From Saprospiraceae bacterium (lineage in GTDB: Bacteria; Bacteroidota; Bacteroidia; Chitinophagales; Saprospiraceae): a stretch of DNA of 64,000 bases. The stretch covers positions 62,001 through 126,000 of the forward strand of contig JANQLV010000027.1 of NCBI GenBank assembly GCA_028280415.1, read 5' to 3'. Positions 25,501 through 33,541 of the stretch are shown here, piece after piece. The stretch's first letter is position 1, and every line of letters starts with the position of its first letter. Under the pieces are notes generated by a model that saw nothing but the letters and a program-made list of their open reading frames with translations, ran no database searches and was not told the DNA's origin. The position numbers were made by a program, and so were the translations under genes.

Positions 25501-27288
25501 ACTGGCATCGAGGGCTTCGGGCTCATCAATAACAATGGTAGAAATCGTTTCAAACCCGACACAATCCGTTACCGTAATAGTGTAACTCCCTGCTGCCAAT
25601 CCACTCACATTCAAGCCGTTTAGTCCAGGCACACTCCAGGTATAATTGAAACAAGCAGGATCACCAACGCCTCCGGCCACAGAAAGACTGATCGTACCAT
25701 CCGTATCACCGTTACATTCCAGAGGACTATTGGTTTCAATATTGGTAATAGTGACCGGAGTAATCTGAGCCGCCCAGAGTTCCTCGCCTACCGGACCGCT
25801 TAAACCAACAAAATTGATCACTTCATTTCCAATATTATTTATAAAATATGGTTTATGCGTATTATTAAAAATCGTATCATGCGGAATATCCGTTAATCTT
25901 TGTGTAGAAACGGAAGTTCCATCAGTTCGCCAGATTTGATAGCCATTGATATAATCCGTAGCGGTGAAATACAAGACTCCGTCTTTAATTAATGGTCGAA
26001 CCGGGTCCGAATCGGAGTCATCTGTCGAGGGATCAGTGTTTAAATCACCCAGTAATACCGTCCCTGCTTCCGTACCATCCGTTTTCCAAAGTTCAAATCC
26101 AATTCCTTCTCCTTTGGCTCTGAATATCACCTCATTGTTTAATACAGCCAGCATTGCCGGAAACGAACTTCCAAAGCCGGGAAAAATATCTTTTACCATC
26201 GAAACCGAACCATCACTTCCATTGGCTTTCCACAATTCATATCCATTACCACCACTATTGGCATTAAAAAGGAGATCATCGTTAAGAATAATAAACTCCG
26301 TCGGCGTCGATCCAAAGGTATCGGCAAAAATTTCTACCATTTCGACAGTCGGCATCATCGCTGATGCATCAGAACGAAAAAGCTCTATGCCGTTAGTGCC
26401 ATTATTTCCTACAAAAAACAAGAAATTTCCAGCAGCTATTAAATTGTTGGCCTGGGGATGTCCGGCTCCGGCAACTACATCGGTAGTCAGGTTTGTACCG
26501 CCAGTAGTCCCATCCGTCACCCAGATTTCTTTTCCGGATACTCCATCATCAGCAATGAAATAGACTTTATCTGCAACAGTAGTCAATGTATTGGCAAATG
26601 AACTGGAAGAACCGGAGTTGATATCTTTTATTAAAGTTGTCCCTGCTGCTGTTCCATTCGATTTCCATAACTCCTGGCCATTCACTCCGTCATTGGCTAC
26701 AAACACGATTTCGCTTCCCAAGGCGGTCATCCCTTCAGGCTGCGAGCCAGTTGCTCCGGGTAAAATATCGGCTACCATGATCGTACCACCGGTGGTCCCA
26801 TCGGATTTCCAGAGCTCCTGACCATTTGAACCATCATTAGCACTGAAATAAAGAATATCATCGATAATTACCAATCCTTCAGGATTCGATCCCCCGGCCC
26901 CATCATTTATGTCCATAAATAGTTGTGTACCATTTTCTGTACCATCAGTAGTCCATAGTTCTATCCCGTTTTCACCATCATCTGCCGTAAAAAACCAAAG
27001 GCCACTATAGTTTATGAAATTGTCCGGATTAGCATCTTCAAAGGCTCCCGGATTGATATCCTTGAGGACTTTTGTACCTGTATCCGTACCATCACTTATC
27101 CATAACTCATTGCCAGAGTCACCGTTGGCTGTAAAATAAAATTCTTCACCAATGCGAAATTTGAAATCAATCTGCGACCATCCGACTCCCGGATTAATGT
27201 CCTTAACCAGTATTTCTTGTGTTTGTGCGGTATATGCCCAAAGACACAGTATAAAAATCAATAGTTTGTTTTGTAATACTTTTCTCAT
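22582..27288 (-). CDS. ELWxxDGT beta-propeller and SprB-repeat adhesin with T9SS type A sorting domain
   Basis: 1,568 residues. A signal peptide (LLIFILCLWAYTAQTQ) is followed by about 500 residues of ELWxxDGT-type repeats (ELWISDGTDTGT, ELWTTDGTENGT, ELWKSDGTTGGT and so on, nine or so copies, each about 48 residues), predicted to fold as propeller blades. Then come twelve clear and one weak SprB-like repeats of about 75 residues (CNGGSEGAATVNGIGGTAPY pattern), known from the SprB gliding adhesin of Flavobacterium johnsoniae. The last 80 residues (FELYPNPADQSTLIDVQFGA to RKLSIIRE) form the type A sorting domain. Expected at the cell surface or released; binding or motility role inferred. The ELWxxDGT part with the SprB array in one chain is unusual in length. 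Confidence 0.9.
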   Translation of the reverse strand: MRKVLQNKLLIFILCLWAYTAQTQEILVKDINPGVGWSQIDFKFRIGEEFYFTANGDSGNELWISDGTDTGTKVLKDINPGAFEDANPDNFINYSGLWFFTADDGENGIELWTTDGTENGTQLFMDINDGAGGSNPEGLVIIDDILYFSANDGSNGQELWKSDGTTGGTIMVADILPGATGSQPEGMTALGSEIVFVANDGVNGQELWKSNGTAAGTTLIKDINSGSSSSFANTLTTVADKVYFIADDGVSGKEIWVTDGTTGGTNLTTDVVAGAGHPQANNLIAAGNFLFFVGNNGTNGIELFRSDASAMMPTVEMVEIFADTFGSTPTEFIILNDDLLFNANSGGNGYELWKANGSDGSVSMVKDIFPGFGSSFPAMLAVLNNEVIFRAKGEGIGFELWKTDGTEAGTVLLGDLNTDPSTDDSDSDPVRPLIKDGVLYFTATDYINGYQIWRTDGTSVSTQRLTDIPHDTIFNNTHKPYFINNIGNEVINFVGLSGPVGEELWAAQITPVTITNIETNSPLECNGDTDGTISLSVAGGVGDPACFNYTWSVPGLNGLNVSGLAAGSYTITVTDCVGFETISTIVIDEPEALDASTSQSGAILCNGGSEGAATVNGIGGTAPYTYLWENGQTSQTATGLAAGEEGVTITDVNGCIFETSVFLNEPTVLELSASADNEICFGADNGQATAMSSGATAPYTYLWDNNETTITAINLTAGIHTLTVTDANGCTATTSVNIASFEAIELAFDNTNISCINGSNGSSTADAIGGSGSGYSYSWSNGATGNTVNDLAAGEICVTVTDDQGCTAADCTNILSPIVSAAVANNVSCNGGTDGSATVSIENANSTYTYSWDNGETTATANMLGAGMHSVTVTDALACTSVQTLTLNEPQVFSFTDSLVQSPSCFGAENGFISYNFTGGTMPYSYTWSTGAINNNPTLGGLSGGQTYCVTVTDANNCATFNFCTSLSEPEEIAITLDESLNATCFNECNGSASITVSNPAPGIVYTFNWSTGESNTGTNSTAINLCNGANTVSISDGTCSVVKTYLINQPEQIIANVTTVDVSCFGGADGSVAVNAVGGLGPYGLEFSDGTENLAAGTYSVTVTDANECAIVQDFIIDQPDAIILDYNIHEPSCVGASDANITTIPSGGTAPYTFEYSEGPADLSAGTYSVTVTDNNACTVIDDFTIEDPEPIEIINMVTNISCFGEVDGSVLTEVNGGNEPYAFEYSDGTENLAEGIYSVTVTDDNGCSDTANFEIIEPDSLVSEVVVNDISCFGANDGSAVTFTQGGTMPYGYEYSGGTQQDLAAGNYAVTTTDDRGCIRVDSFEIIEPEQIEISIEVTDVSCFGENDGSASVSVTGGTAPYEFESLYLDLIAGTYGVLVTDANACQVETFFDVNQPAEIVLTTSSTDATGNMADGTASVEAQGGEMPFSYEWNTVPPQTTETATNLPAGDYTVTVTDATGCTMTAIVTVDMFVNVTELDEALYFELYPNPADQSTLIDVQFGASTDIRLEVYDVLGKLIVSKALGTLYNEQITLDTRVFSPGVYWVKLNAEQGHYLRKLSIIRE

Positions 27289-27704
27289 GAAATCAAGTAT
27301 TTGTTGCTTAATAAAAAGAAAGATAAAAGCTACTGTTCTTATTGGTTATGGAAGGTCTATTCGTTTAAAAGTCTGTAAACGATTGTAATTCAGGGTTCTT
27401 AGTACAAATTAAATACCAAAGGGACCGGGCAGCTGTACAGAATGATTTGAAATCATCAGATTCTCAGAAGGCAAAAAAATCCGGCCTCAAAATATCAAGC
27501 CGCAGTCCAATTTTATATTGGATATCCCAAAGTCGATAAATTGTTATAAACAGGAATGGAGTACAGTAATCAACAAAGATGGATCAACTGACTTATTGGA
27601 TTCTCAAGATTTGAAAATACAAGTATAACAAAAAATACCCAGACTGGTAAATTGCCCGGAAAGTTTGTCATTACAAGCTGCTATTCAGGTATTCCCTTAT
27701 ACCG
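27289..27704. other. Intergenic stretch between the M42 peptidase and ELWxxDGT/SprB genes
   Basis: 416 bp with no credible gene. It holds a minus-strand terminator (27473-27502), the palindrome-like GAATGATTTGAAATCATC (27440-27457), a smaller hairpin TCCAAT..ATTGGA (about 27506-27522), and presumably the promoter of the gene starting at 27288, which I could not locate by consensus. Confidence 0.5.
27473..27502 (-). terminator. Probable intrinsic terminator after the M42 peptidase gene
   Basis: Minus strand: CGGCTT / AGGCCG stem (one G-T pair), then GATTTTTTT. It sits about 200 bp after the peptidase stop codon, so it closes a long 3' untranslated region. Confidence 0.45.
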
Positions 27705-28811
27705 CTAAAAATACTTGAAATTGTGGTTCTTTTCAATGTTCAACAAAGTACCGTAGATGAGTCGAATGACATTTTCAACATCCTCTTTATGAGCCATTTC
27801 AACAGTAGTATGCATATAGCGCAGAGGTAGTGAAATAAGTGCAGAAGGTACACCTCCATTCGAATAGGCAAAAGCGTCCGTATCTGTACCGGTACGACGA
27901 GAAGCCGCTTCTCTTTGCAAGGGTATCTCGTGTTTTTCAGCAGTTTCAATAATCAGATTCAGTAAATTATTATGTACAGCAGGCGCATAAGTAATCGAAG
28001 GGCCTTTACCGGCTTTTACATCTCCCAGCTTTTGTTTATTCATCATTGGAGTATGTGTATCGTGGGTAACGTCCGTCACTATAGCCACATTGGGCTGAAT
28101 CGTTTCTGCAATCATTTCCGCTCCCCGCAATCCGACTTCTTCTTGTACTGAATTAACAATGTAAAGGGTATAGGGCAATTTTACCTTGTTCTTTTTCAAA
28201 AGCCTAGCAACTTCCGCAATACAAAAGCCTCCAATTCGGTTATCCAGTGCTCGTCCGACATAATATCGATCGTTCAAAATCATCATCTCATCTTCATAGG
28301 TAATTACACAGCCGACATGGATCCCCATTTCTTCAACCTCTTTTTTAGTGCTTGCTCCTACATCGATGAAAATGTTTTCCATCGAAGGACTCATCTTGGC
28401 ATCAGCACCTTTACGAACGTGAATAGCGGGCCAGCCAAAGACACCTTTAACAACACCGTTTTTAGTATGAATATTCACTCTTTTCGAAGGCGCAATCAGA
28501 TGATCGGAACCACCATTTCTAATCACATTTATAAAGCCGGAATCGGAAATATAATGGACGAACCAGGAAATTTCATCAGCATGGCCTTCGATAACCACTT
28601 TGTATTCCTGCCCGGGATTGATAACACCGTAAGCTGTACCATAATTATCAGATTGCCATTCATCAATAAATGGTTTCAGGTATTCCAACCACAATTTCTG
28701 CCCGGAAGCTTCGAATCCAGTTGGAGAAGCATTATTGAGATATTTATTTAAAAAACTCTCAGATTTCTTCGTCAGTATAGCCTTACCCTTGGCTAATGTA
28801 TTATCGTTCAT
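27705..28811 (-). CDS. M42-family metallo-aminopeptidase
   Basis: 368 residues. Di-zinc site residues are seen in order: His in VIEGHADE, Asp in GRALDNRIGG, the catalytic Glu pair in NSVQEEVGLRGA, Asp in VTDVTHDTH, and His in RYMHTTVEM. This is the M42 glutamyl aminopeptidase/TET-like group (PF05343), cytoplasmic oligomeric enzymes that trim N-terminal residues from peptides. Length is standard. The gene lies 142 bp downstream of pyrE on the same strand; a common transcript is possible but no link in function is apparent. Confidence 0.9.
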   Translation of the reverse strand: MNDNTLAKGKAILTKKSESFLNKYLNNASPTGFEASGQKLWLEYLKPFIDEWQSDNYGTAYGVINPGQEYKVVIEGHADEISWFVHYISDSGFINVIRNGGSDHLIAPSKRVNIHTKNGVVKGVFGWPAIHVRKGADAKMSPSMENIFIDVGASTKKEVEEMGIHVGCVITYEDEMMILNDRYYVGRALDNRIGGFCIAEVARLLKKNKVKLPYTLYIVNSVQEEVGLRGAEMIAETIQPNVAIVTDVTHDTHTPMMNKQKLGDVKAGKGPSITYAPAVHNNLLNLIIETAEKHEIPLQREAASRRTGTDTDAFAYSNGGVPSALISLPLRYMHTTVEMAHKEDVENVIRLIYGTLLNIEKNHNFKYF

Positions 28812-28953
28812 CTCTTATTTATTAAAATACTTTGTTTAAAATTAGTTTTCAGGGTTTTGAACTCAAGAATTGTGTGTATTGTGTATTCTGATAGATATGA
28901 GGAGATAATAATTTTGTCGTAACAAAATGAAAATGTATTAAGTACCAAAACTT

Positions 28954-29583
28954 TCAGGCTGCGAGCCAGGTTTCCGGCTGCAAGCGCCATTTTTTTAAAG
29001 CTTCCAACTGTTCTTCATCGATATAGCCGACATTGATAGCTTCTTGAAGGAGCGCATCATAATTAGAAAGTGTCGCAAAAGAACAACCAGCGGCATCAAA
29101 AGCTTTTGTAGCTTTTTCAAATCCATAGCTAAATATAGCAATTACTCCAGCGATATTACAACCCTGATCCTCTAATGCCTGCACCGCTTTTATACTGCTG
29201 CCTCCGGTAGAAATTAAATCCTCTACGACCAATATCCTTTCATTTCCCCTTAGCTGGCCTTCAATTACATTTTGACGACCGTGCTCCTTGGCTTTACTGC
29301 GAACATAGACAAATGGCAAGTCCAATTCATTGGCCAATAAAGCACCATGCGCTATCCCTGCAGTAGCTACGCCAGCTACCATGTTGAAGTTTCCAAACTC
29401 CCTGGCTTTTTTTGCTAAAGATTCGATAATGAATTTACGTGTCAAGGGATAGGAGAGTACAACCCGGTTATCACAATATATGGGAGATTTCATCCCGGAT
29501 GCCCAGGTAAAAGGGTTTTGGGGGCTCAACTTTATTGCTTTTATTTGCAAAAGCTGTCTGGCTACTTCAGAGGCTAAATTCAT
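28954..29583 (-). CDS. pyrE: Orotate phosphoribosyltransferase
   Basis: 209 residues. The PRPP-binding motif is ILVVEDLISTGGSSIKAV, the flexible catalytic loop is RSKAKEHGRQNVIEG, and the start (ARQLLQIKAIKLSPQNPFTW) matches bacterial PyrE, where the xxFTWASGxxSPIYCDNR segment is standard. It converts orotate and PRPP to orotidine-5'-phosphate in pyrimidine synthesis. The start ATG is only 32 bp from the divergent NUDIX gene start, so both promoters must overlap or lie partly inside the opposite gene. Confidence 0.95.
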   Translation of the reverse strand: MNLASEVARQLLQIKAIKLSPQNPFTWASGMKSPIYCDNRVVLSYPLTRKFIIESLAKKAREFGNFNMVAGVATAGIAHGALLANELDLPFVYVRSKAKEHGRQNVIEGQLRGNERILVVEDLISTGGSSIKAVQALEDQGCNIAGVIAIFSYGFEKATKAFDAAGCSFATLSNYDALLQEAINVGYIDEEQLEALKKWRLQPETWLAA

Positions 29584-29615
29584 TTACACTATATCCATTT
29601 TTAAATTGAGCCCAA

Positions 29616-30239
29616 ATGTACAAAATATATATAAATGACACACCAATTTTTTTAGTGAATACAGAGTTTCTTTCCGATAAGGTCCTGAATTTTGAGCAAA
29701 AGTTAGTTGCCCGATATAATGAAAAACCAAAATTTCTTTTACAATATATCGATATGCTGGAAAAAACGGACCGCTATGATGCCGTAATCGTCCATCACAG
29801 TGATGAAAAATCACTCTATAAGGACTTCAAAAGTCTCTATAAAAGAATTGATGCGGCGGGTGGCGTCGTTTATAATGATCAATCCGAGATTCTGATGATA
29901 TTCAGGAGAGGTTTTTGGGATTTGCCGAAAGGAAAAATTGATTCAGGAGAAAGTAAAAAAGAAGCAGCAATCCGGGAAGTACAGGAAGAAACCGGCTTAA
30001 AAGAAGTATCGATTACTCGAAAACTAAAAAAAACCCTGCATACATACCGTTTGAGTAATGGCCAACGGGTTTTAAAGTATTGCTACTGGTATCTTATGAA
30101 AACTTCGGAATCAGGCTTGATCCCCCAGGCGGAGGAAGATATTGAAAAAGCAGTTTGGATAAAACGGGATGATTTTCTAAAAAGTGGAGAAAAGGCGTAT
30201 AGAAGTATTGAAGATGTTTTAATCGCCCTGAATGACTAA
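29616..30239 (+). CDS. NUDIX hydrolase
   Basis: 207 residues. The NUDIX box spans about residues 106-128 (GKIDSGESKKEAAIREVQEE, then TGL), with the Mg2+-binding REVQEE. About 80 residues precede the catalytic domain (GGVVYNDQSEILMIFRRG); this extra part is not recognised and may bind substrate or partner. The family hydrolyses nucleoside diphosphates linked to another group. The close divergent pairing with pyrE is the only context. Confidence 0.9.
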   Translation: MYKIYINDTPIFLVNTEFLSDKVLNFEQKLVARYNEKPKFLLQYIDMLEKTDRYDAVIVHHSDEKSLYKDFKSLYKRIDAAGGVVYNDQSEILMIFRRGFWDLPKGKIDSGESKKEAAIREVQEETGLKEVSITRKLKKTLHTYRLSNGQRVLKYCYWYLMKTSESGLIPQAEEDIEKAVWIKRDDFLKSGEKAYRSIEDVLIALND

Positions 30240-30274
30240 AAATGCCTGAATGATTTGTGAAAATGTCTTTCCCC

Positions 30275-30293
30275 CTGCTTTTGCAGTTTTTTT
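30275..30293 (+). terminator. Weak terminator after the NUDIX gene
   Basis: CTGCTTTTGCAG is a 4-bp stem with a TTTT loop, followed by seven T. The T-run is good but the stem is short. Confidence 0.35.
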
Positions 30294-30608
30294 ATAAACT
30301 ACACTAAAATTGCTATGCCTGCATTTTACACCGATTCACTTTATATAAAAGCTGCTTATCTTCATTTCAAACATTTTATCCTACTGCAAATGGGGCTAAA
30401 ATGTCGTATTCCGGAATATAGAAATAAAAAAATGTTGTTAATACTACAATTTTCGTTTCAAAATTCTGTTTTAATTTTCGGAACTTTACCTCCCTAAAAA
30501 TTTTTCAAAGCCTCCCAGTACATTCAATTATTTTAAAAAACCGTGAACAAGCTTATTTTATTTGGGTTGTAGTGAAAAGCGCAGTTTTTTTTCTTTGAAT
30601 GTATTCTA

Positions 30609-30616
30609 TATATTTG
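30609..30616 (+). promoter_or_regulatory. Bacteroidota -7 promoter element
   Basis: TATATTTG matches TAnnTTTG, 42 bp upstream of the start codon at 30659. A TTTG at 30594 is too close to be the -33 element. Confidence 0.4.
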
Positions 30617-30658
30617 ACAAATAAGATTTTATTAAAACTTACAAAACAGTAGGAAATT

Positions 30659-31039
30659 ATGTCGAGTTTGAGAATTTTGATGGCTATATTCATTCTAATC
30701 TTATCTAATAATATTTTATCCGCACAGGCCTCAGCAGACAAAAGTAGCTCCTTCATCGCAAAAGGAATTACTTTAACCGAAGCAGAAGATCAGGATTGGT
30801 CAATTTATAATGATGAAGAAAATAAGACCTATTATATTGACTTCGAAAAAATTACCTTTAATTTGAGTGAAATCATGGTTTTTAATAGCCAAAATGAAGT
30901 CGTTTTCAAAGAAGAGGTTTTCGATCTTCCAGTTAATACGATTTACGAGCTGGATTTCAACGGTTACGAATCAGGGGATTATCGCATTGAGTTGCGTTCT
31001 TTTACCAAATATATCCGTAAAGACGTAGCCGTTAAATAA
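30659..31039 (+). CDS. Small exported protein of unknown function (DUF3244-like)
   Basis: 126 residues. A signal peptide (LMAIFILILSNNILSAQA) is followed by a single beta-sandwich-like domain with EIMVFNSQNEVVFKEEVFDL and NGYESGDYRIELRSFTKYIR. That pattern (a strand, an N-G-E-V turn, then GDYRIEL) recalls DUF3244 or a Por-like sorting domain, but it is too short and lacks the PNP motif of T9SS signals. It probably acts in the periplasm or on the surface; no function is offered. It converges on the DUF4252 operon, with two hairpins between. Confidence 0.65.
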   Translation: MSSLRILMAIFILILSNNILSAQASADKSSSFIAKGITLTEAEDQDWSIYNDEENKTYYIDFEKITFNLSEIMVFNSQNEVVFKEEVFDLPVNTIYELDFNGYESGDYRIELRSFTKYIRKDVAVK

Positions 31040-31048
31040 AAAATTACT

Positions 31049-31097
31049 TTTTGATAAAGCCAATGAAACAAATACGTGATTGTTGGCTTTATCAAAA
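31049..31097 (+). terminator. Long hairpin after the small exported protein gene
   Basis: Perfect 15-bp stem TTTTGATAAAGCCAA / TTGGCTTTATCAAAA with a 19-nt loop, 10 bp past the stop codon. There is no long T-run on the plus strand, so a structural 3' end or bidirectional terminator is likely. Confidence 0.55.
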
Positions 31098-31102
31098 GCC
31101 AA

Positions 31103-31133
31103 TAAAAAACCCTAAGCAAAACGCACTTAGGGT
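31103..31133 (-). terminator. Intrinsic terminator of the sigma/anti-sigma/DUF4252 operon
   Basis: Perfect 8-bp stem ACCCTAAG / CTTAGGGT; on the minus strand it is followed by a run of six T. It lies 50 bp after the last DUF4252 stop codon. Confidence 0.82.
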
Positions 31134-31182
31134 CATTAAAATCAACTAATCAAAAGATTCTTTAGGGTATTTATAGGGCCTA

Positions 31183-31704
31183 TTAAGCCCGATCCATTTT
31201 CTTCTTACGCTTTGAGATTTTTTTGATATGCTCTCCCCCTTCAATATTGAGGTTTAATTCTTCCAAATCATCATAGTTAAAGGAGCCTTCCAGGCTAAGC
31301 AATACGAATCCATCGTCTCCAAAAACGGTAATCAACACATCGGTTATACTGCTGCCGTCTTCTCTAAGATGAAAATCAACCGCTTCTCCCCCATCTTTTA
31401 AACGCATAAATTCTTCAAAATCATCTTTTTTAACACTTTTAAGGAAAGATTTATAATCTCCATCCTTAACAATCGTCCCGTTTTCCACTAATAACACCCT
31501 TAAATTGGTAATTTTATTGGCTATCTTTTCCGTTCCATCATTAGCATTGGCTAACACAAAATTGATCAGCTGGCCAGAAAGGTTGATAGACGTCACATCC
31601 TTCATTCCCTTATATTGATTGTAAAACTGATCTATGATCGAGGATTGCGCCAGCAAAAATGCAGGCAGGCATAATAAAGTCAGGCCAAGAATAATATTCT
31701 TCAT
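31183..31704 (-). CDS. DUF4252 family exported protein (third paralogue)
   Basis: 173 residues from the ATG at 31704 (MKNIILGLTLLCLPAFLLAQ, a clean signal peptide); an upstream TTG frame opening is not used. The domain shows the DUF4252 pattern: FYNQYKGMKDVTSINLSGQL, a central ITNLRVLLVENG, LRLKDGGEAVDFHLRE, and VLITVFGDDGFVLLSLEGSF. The family (PF14060) is found in Bacteroidota, exported, and of unknown function, usually encoded behind an ECF sigma and anti-sigma gene, as here. The C-terminus is Lys-rich. Last gene of the five-gene operon. Confidence 0.82.
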   Translation of the reverse strand: MKNIILGLTLLCLPAFLLAQSSIIDQFYNQYKGMKDVTSINLSGQLINFVLANANDGTEKIANKITNLRVLLVENGTIVKDGDYKSFLKSVKKDDFEEFMRLKDGGEAVDFHLREDGSSITDVLITVFGDDGFVLLSLEGSFNYDDLEELNLNIEGGEHIKKISKRKKKMDRA

Positions 31705-31819
31705 GCTATAAAATTTTGAACTGAAGGTTGAGTAAATTTTAGCCAAACAATCGATTTAAACCGCCACGATGGTCCATGCTGCTTTCGAGTCAAAAACGAT
31801 CATCTAGCAATAAAGCAAA

Positions 31820-32389
31820 TTAAGCCCTGTCAATTGCTTTTTTGACGGTTTTCTTAGTTTCCTTAGGCATTACCTTGACTTTATCATCACTTTTGATGAT
31901 TGCGCCCAGAAACTTATTCAGATGCTTGTATTTAAGGTTGGTTTTCATACTTAGCATGACAAACTCATTACCATCATTAACGAGAATAAGCAGATTTTTG
32001 ATCTTTTTACTATTACCGCGCATCATGATATTAACATTCGTTTCACCATCTTTAACCATGATCAAATCATCAAAATGATCTTTTTTGCGGGCAATATCAA
32101 TGAATTTAGTGTAATCGTCTTTTGAAATCGAGTTTTGATCTTCCGCCACTACGATCTTGATATTCTTGATGTATTTGGTCAATTCGAGCGCAAGCCTGGC
32201 ATCCGGATCATCATCGACATGGTTTCTGGCAATTCCGGCGCCCATGTGAACCAGAAATCCCGGAAGCGTTATTTTGACAGTTTCATCCGTCTTTCTCACA
32301 TTATTATAAAACTTCCGAACGCTTTTTTGAGCCTGGCCACTAAGGGGCAATATAAATACCAGGCTCAAAAGGATTAGCATGTTTTTCAT
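31820..32389 (-). CDS. DUF4252 family exported protein (second paralogue)
   Basis: 189 residues with a signal peptide (MLILLSLVFILPLSGQAQ). It shares the family order with its neighbours: FYNNVRKTDETVKITLPGFL, YIKNIKIVVAEDQN, LIMVKDGETNVNIMMRGN, and LLILVNDGNEFVMLSMKTNL. The C-terminus is strongly basic (KVMPKETKKTVKKAIDRA). The ends IDRA here and MDRA in the third paralogue suggest a recent common origin of these two by tandem duplication. It lies 51 bp after the first paralogue and 115 bp before the third. Confidence 0.82.
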   Translation of the reverse strand: MKNMLILLSLVFILPLSGQAQKSVRKFYNNVRKTDETVKITLPGFLVHMGAGIARNHVDDDPDARLALELTKYIKNIKIVVAEDQNSISKDDYTKFIDIARKKDHFDDLIMVKDGETNVNIMMRGNSKKIKNLLILVNDGNEFVMLSMKTNLKYKHLNKFLGAIIKSDDKVKVMPKETKKTVKKAIDRA

Positions 32390-32440
32390 ATTATTTGGCT
32401 TTTGTTGTTGTCATCTAAGTCCTAAATACTATTGCTCAAA

Positions 32441-32980
32441 TTAATTGGAACTTTTATCCCGATCTTCCAATTTGTCGAGATGTTCTACACCTTCAACATC
32501 CAGTTTTTTAGCCAATTGAGAAATTTGATCCAGATCGATATCTCCAACAAAGCTGACCATCACGAATTCATCCATTCCTCCAACCAAAAGTAAAAGCTCA
32601 TTAATAGTATTACCGCTATCTTTGATCAGAAATTGTACATTTTCACCTTCATCCCGAACCGTCAACAGGGTTTCATAATCTTTAGTGTTAATAGTATTTA
32701 CCGCTTCATTATAATATTGTTCAGCATTTTGCTCAGTGGTTAAAACGCGAAGTGATTTCAAATCTTCCACAACTTCCATAATTGCCTCTGCTTCTCCGTC
32801 TTCAAGTTCATGAATATCCAATTTACCCAATAATTGAAAAAGTTTCGGACTGAGGTATACAACCGTGAATGCTTCATCATCCATGTACTTGTTGAAGTAT
32901 TTAGTAATCGCATCATTTTGTGCATTGGACATGCCAATGAAGGAGAACATGGAGATCATTAATAAGAGAAAATATTTCAT
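32441..32980 (-). CDS. DUF4252 family exported protein (first paralogue)
   Basis: 179 residues from the ATG at 32980 (MKYFLLLMISMFSFIGMSNA, signal peptide); the frame opens further upstream only with TTG. Landmarks are FTVVYLSPKLFQLLGKL, VEDLKSLRVLTTEQN, LTVRDEGENVQFLIKD, and LLLLVGGMDEFVMVSFVGDI. It is more acidic than the other two paralogues, ending DKLEDRDKSSN, so the three are not interchangeable copies. It is the first DUF4252 gene, 69 bp after the anti-sigma gene. Confidence 0.82.
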   Translation of the reverse strand: MKYFLLLMISMFSFIGMSNAQNDAITKYFNKYMDDEAFTVVYLSPKLFQLLGKLDIHELEDGEAEAIMEVVEDLKSLRVLTTEQNAEQYYNEAVNTINTKDYETLLTVRDEGENVQFLIKDSGNTINELLLLVGGMDEFVMVSFVGDIDLDQISQLAKKLDVEGVEHLDKLEDRDKSSN

Positions 32981-33049
32981 TTTAATAGTTTTTAATTTTT
33001 TTAAAGAATTTGTTAGTACATATTCCAAATTACTATGTTTTATTGCTGT

Positions 33050-33541
33050 TTATTCGCGAATTACTTTAGTTACTTTTCGAACTTTGGCGACTCCTGCTTG
33101 AGCCTCATTAGTTCCTTTATTGAGTTTTTTAGAAATCAAAAGCAAAGCAGCTTTTGCTTCTGCATAAGCCATTTTAGCTTCCGCTTTCTCTTTCGAATTC
33201 AGTGCATCAGCAGAAAGGATATCGGGCCCTTTCACGAAAAACAGGACTCCGATCAATACCGCTGCTACCGCCGCCACTCTGCGCAGACTCACTGTCAGAG
33301 AATGTCTTCTTGGCTCTTGAATATCCGCTGCCATCAATTTTGTAGAAAGACGTTCGTCAAAATCCCCGTTGAGGTAAGCTTCCTGTTCCTGTTCGAAAAA
33401 GCGGAACATGGGTTGAAAAACCTGAAGCTCGGCAGGGACCTCTTCTTGCTGGAAATAAGCTCTTAAAGAAGCTTCTTCCTCCAGACTGGTCTCTCCTTCC
33501 CAGTATTTTTCCAATATTGTTTTAATCGCTTTAGAGTCCAT
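33050..33541 (-). CDS. Probable anti-sigma factor of the DUF4252 operon
   Basis: 163 residues. The cytoplasmic N-terminus (MDSKAIKTILEKYWEGETSL) resembles the start of Bacteroidota anti-sigma proteins, where an EKYWEGETSLEEE helix precedes the membrane span. One transmembrane helix (RVAAVAAVLIGVLFFV, about residues 85-103) is followed by an external helical tail rich in Ala and Lys. It overlaps the sigma gene by 11 bp, which implies coupled translation and near-equal dosage. No zinc-binding HxxxCxxC is present. Confidence 0.78.
   Translation of the reverse strand: MDSKAIKTILEKYWEGETSLEEEASLRAYFQQEEVPAELQVFQPMFRFFEQEQEAYLNGDFDERLSTKLMAADIQEPRRHSLTVSLRRVAAVAAVLIGVLFFVKGPDILSADALNSKEKAEAKMAYAEAKAALLLISKKLNKGTNEAQAGVAKVRKVTKVIRE

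Larger units (their letters stand above)
30240..30658. other. Intergenic stretch after the NUDIX gene
   Basis: 419 bp, A+T-rich, without a convincing gene. A weak hairpin plus T-run (30275-30293) may end the NUDIX transcript, and a -7 element (30609-30616) serves the next gene. Short open frames here show no codon pattern or start context worth calling. Confidence 0.5.

Noticed and set aside
25964-26563. A 199-residue plus-strand frame inside the ELWxxDGT region
   Set aside because: It is antisense to a repeat region with clear protein motifs on the minus strand; the openness comes from repeat codon bias.
30315-30497. A small open frame of 60 residues after the NUDIX gene
   Set aside because: No promoter, no recognisable composition, and lies in A+T-rich DNA where short frames are common.
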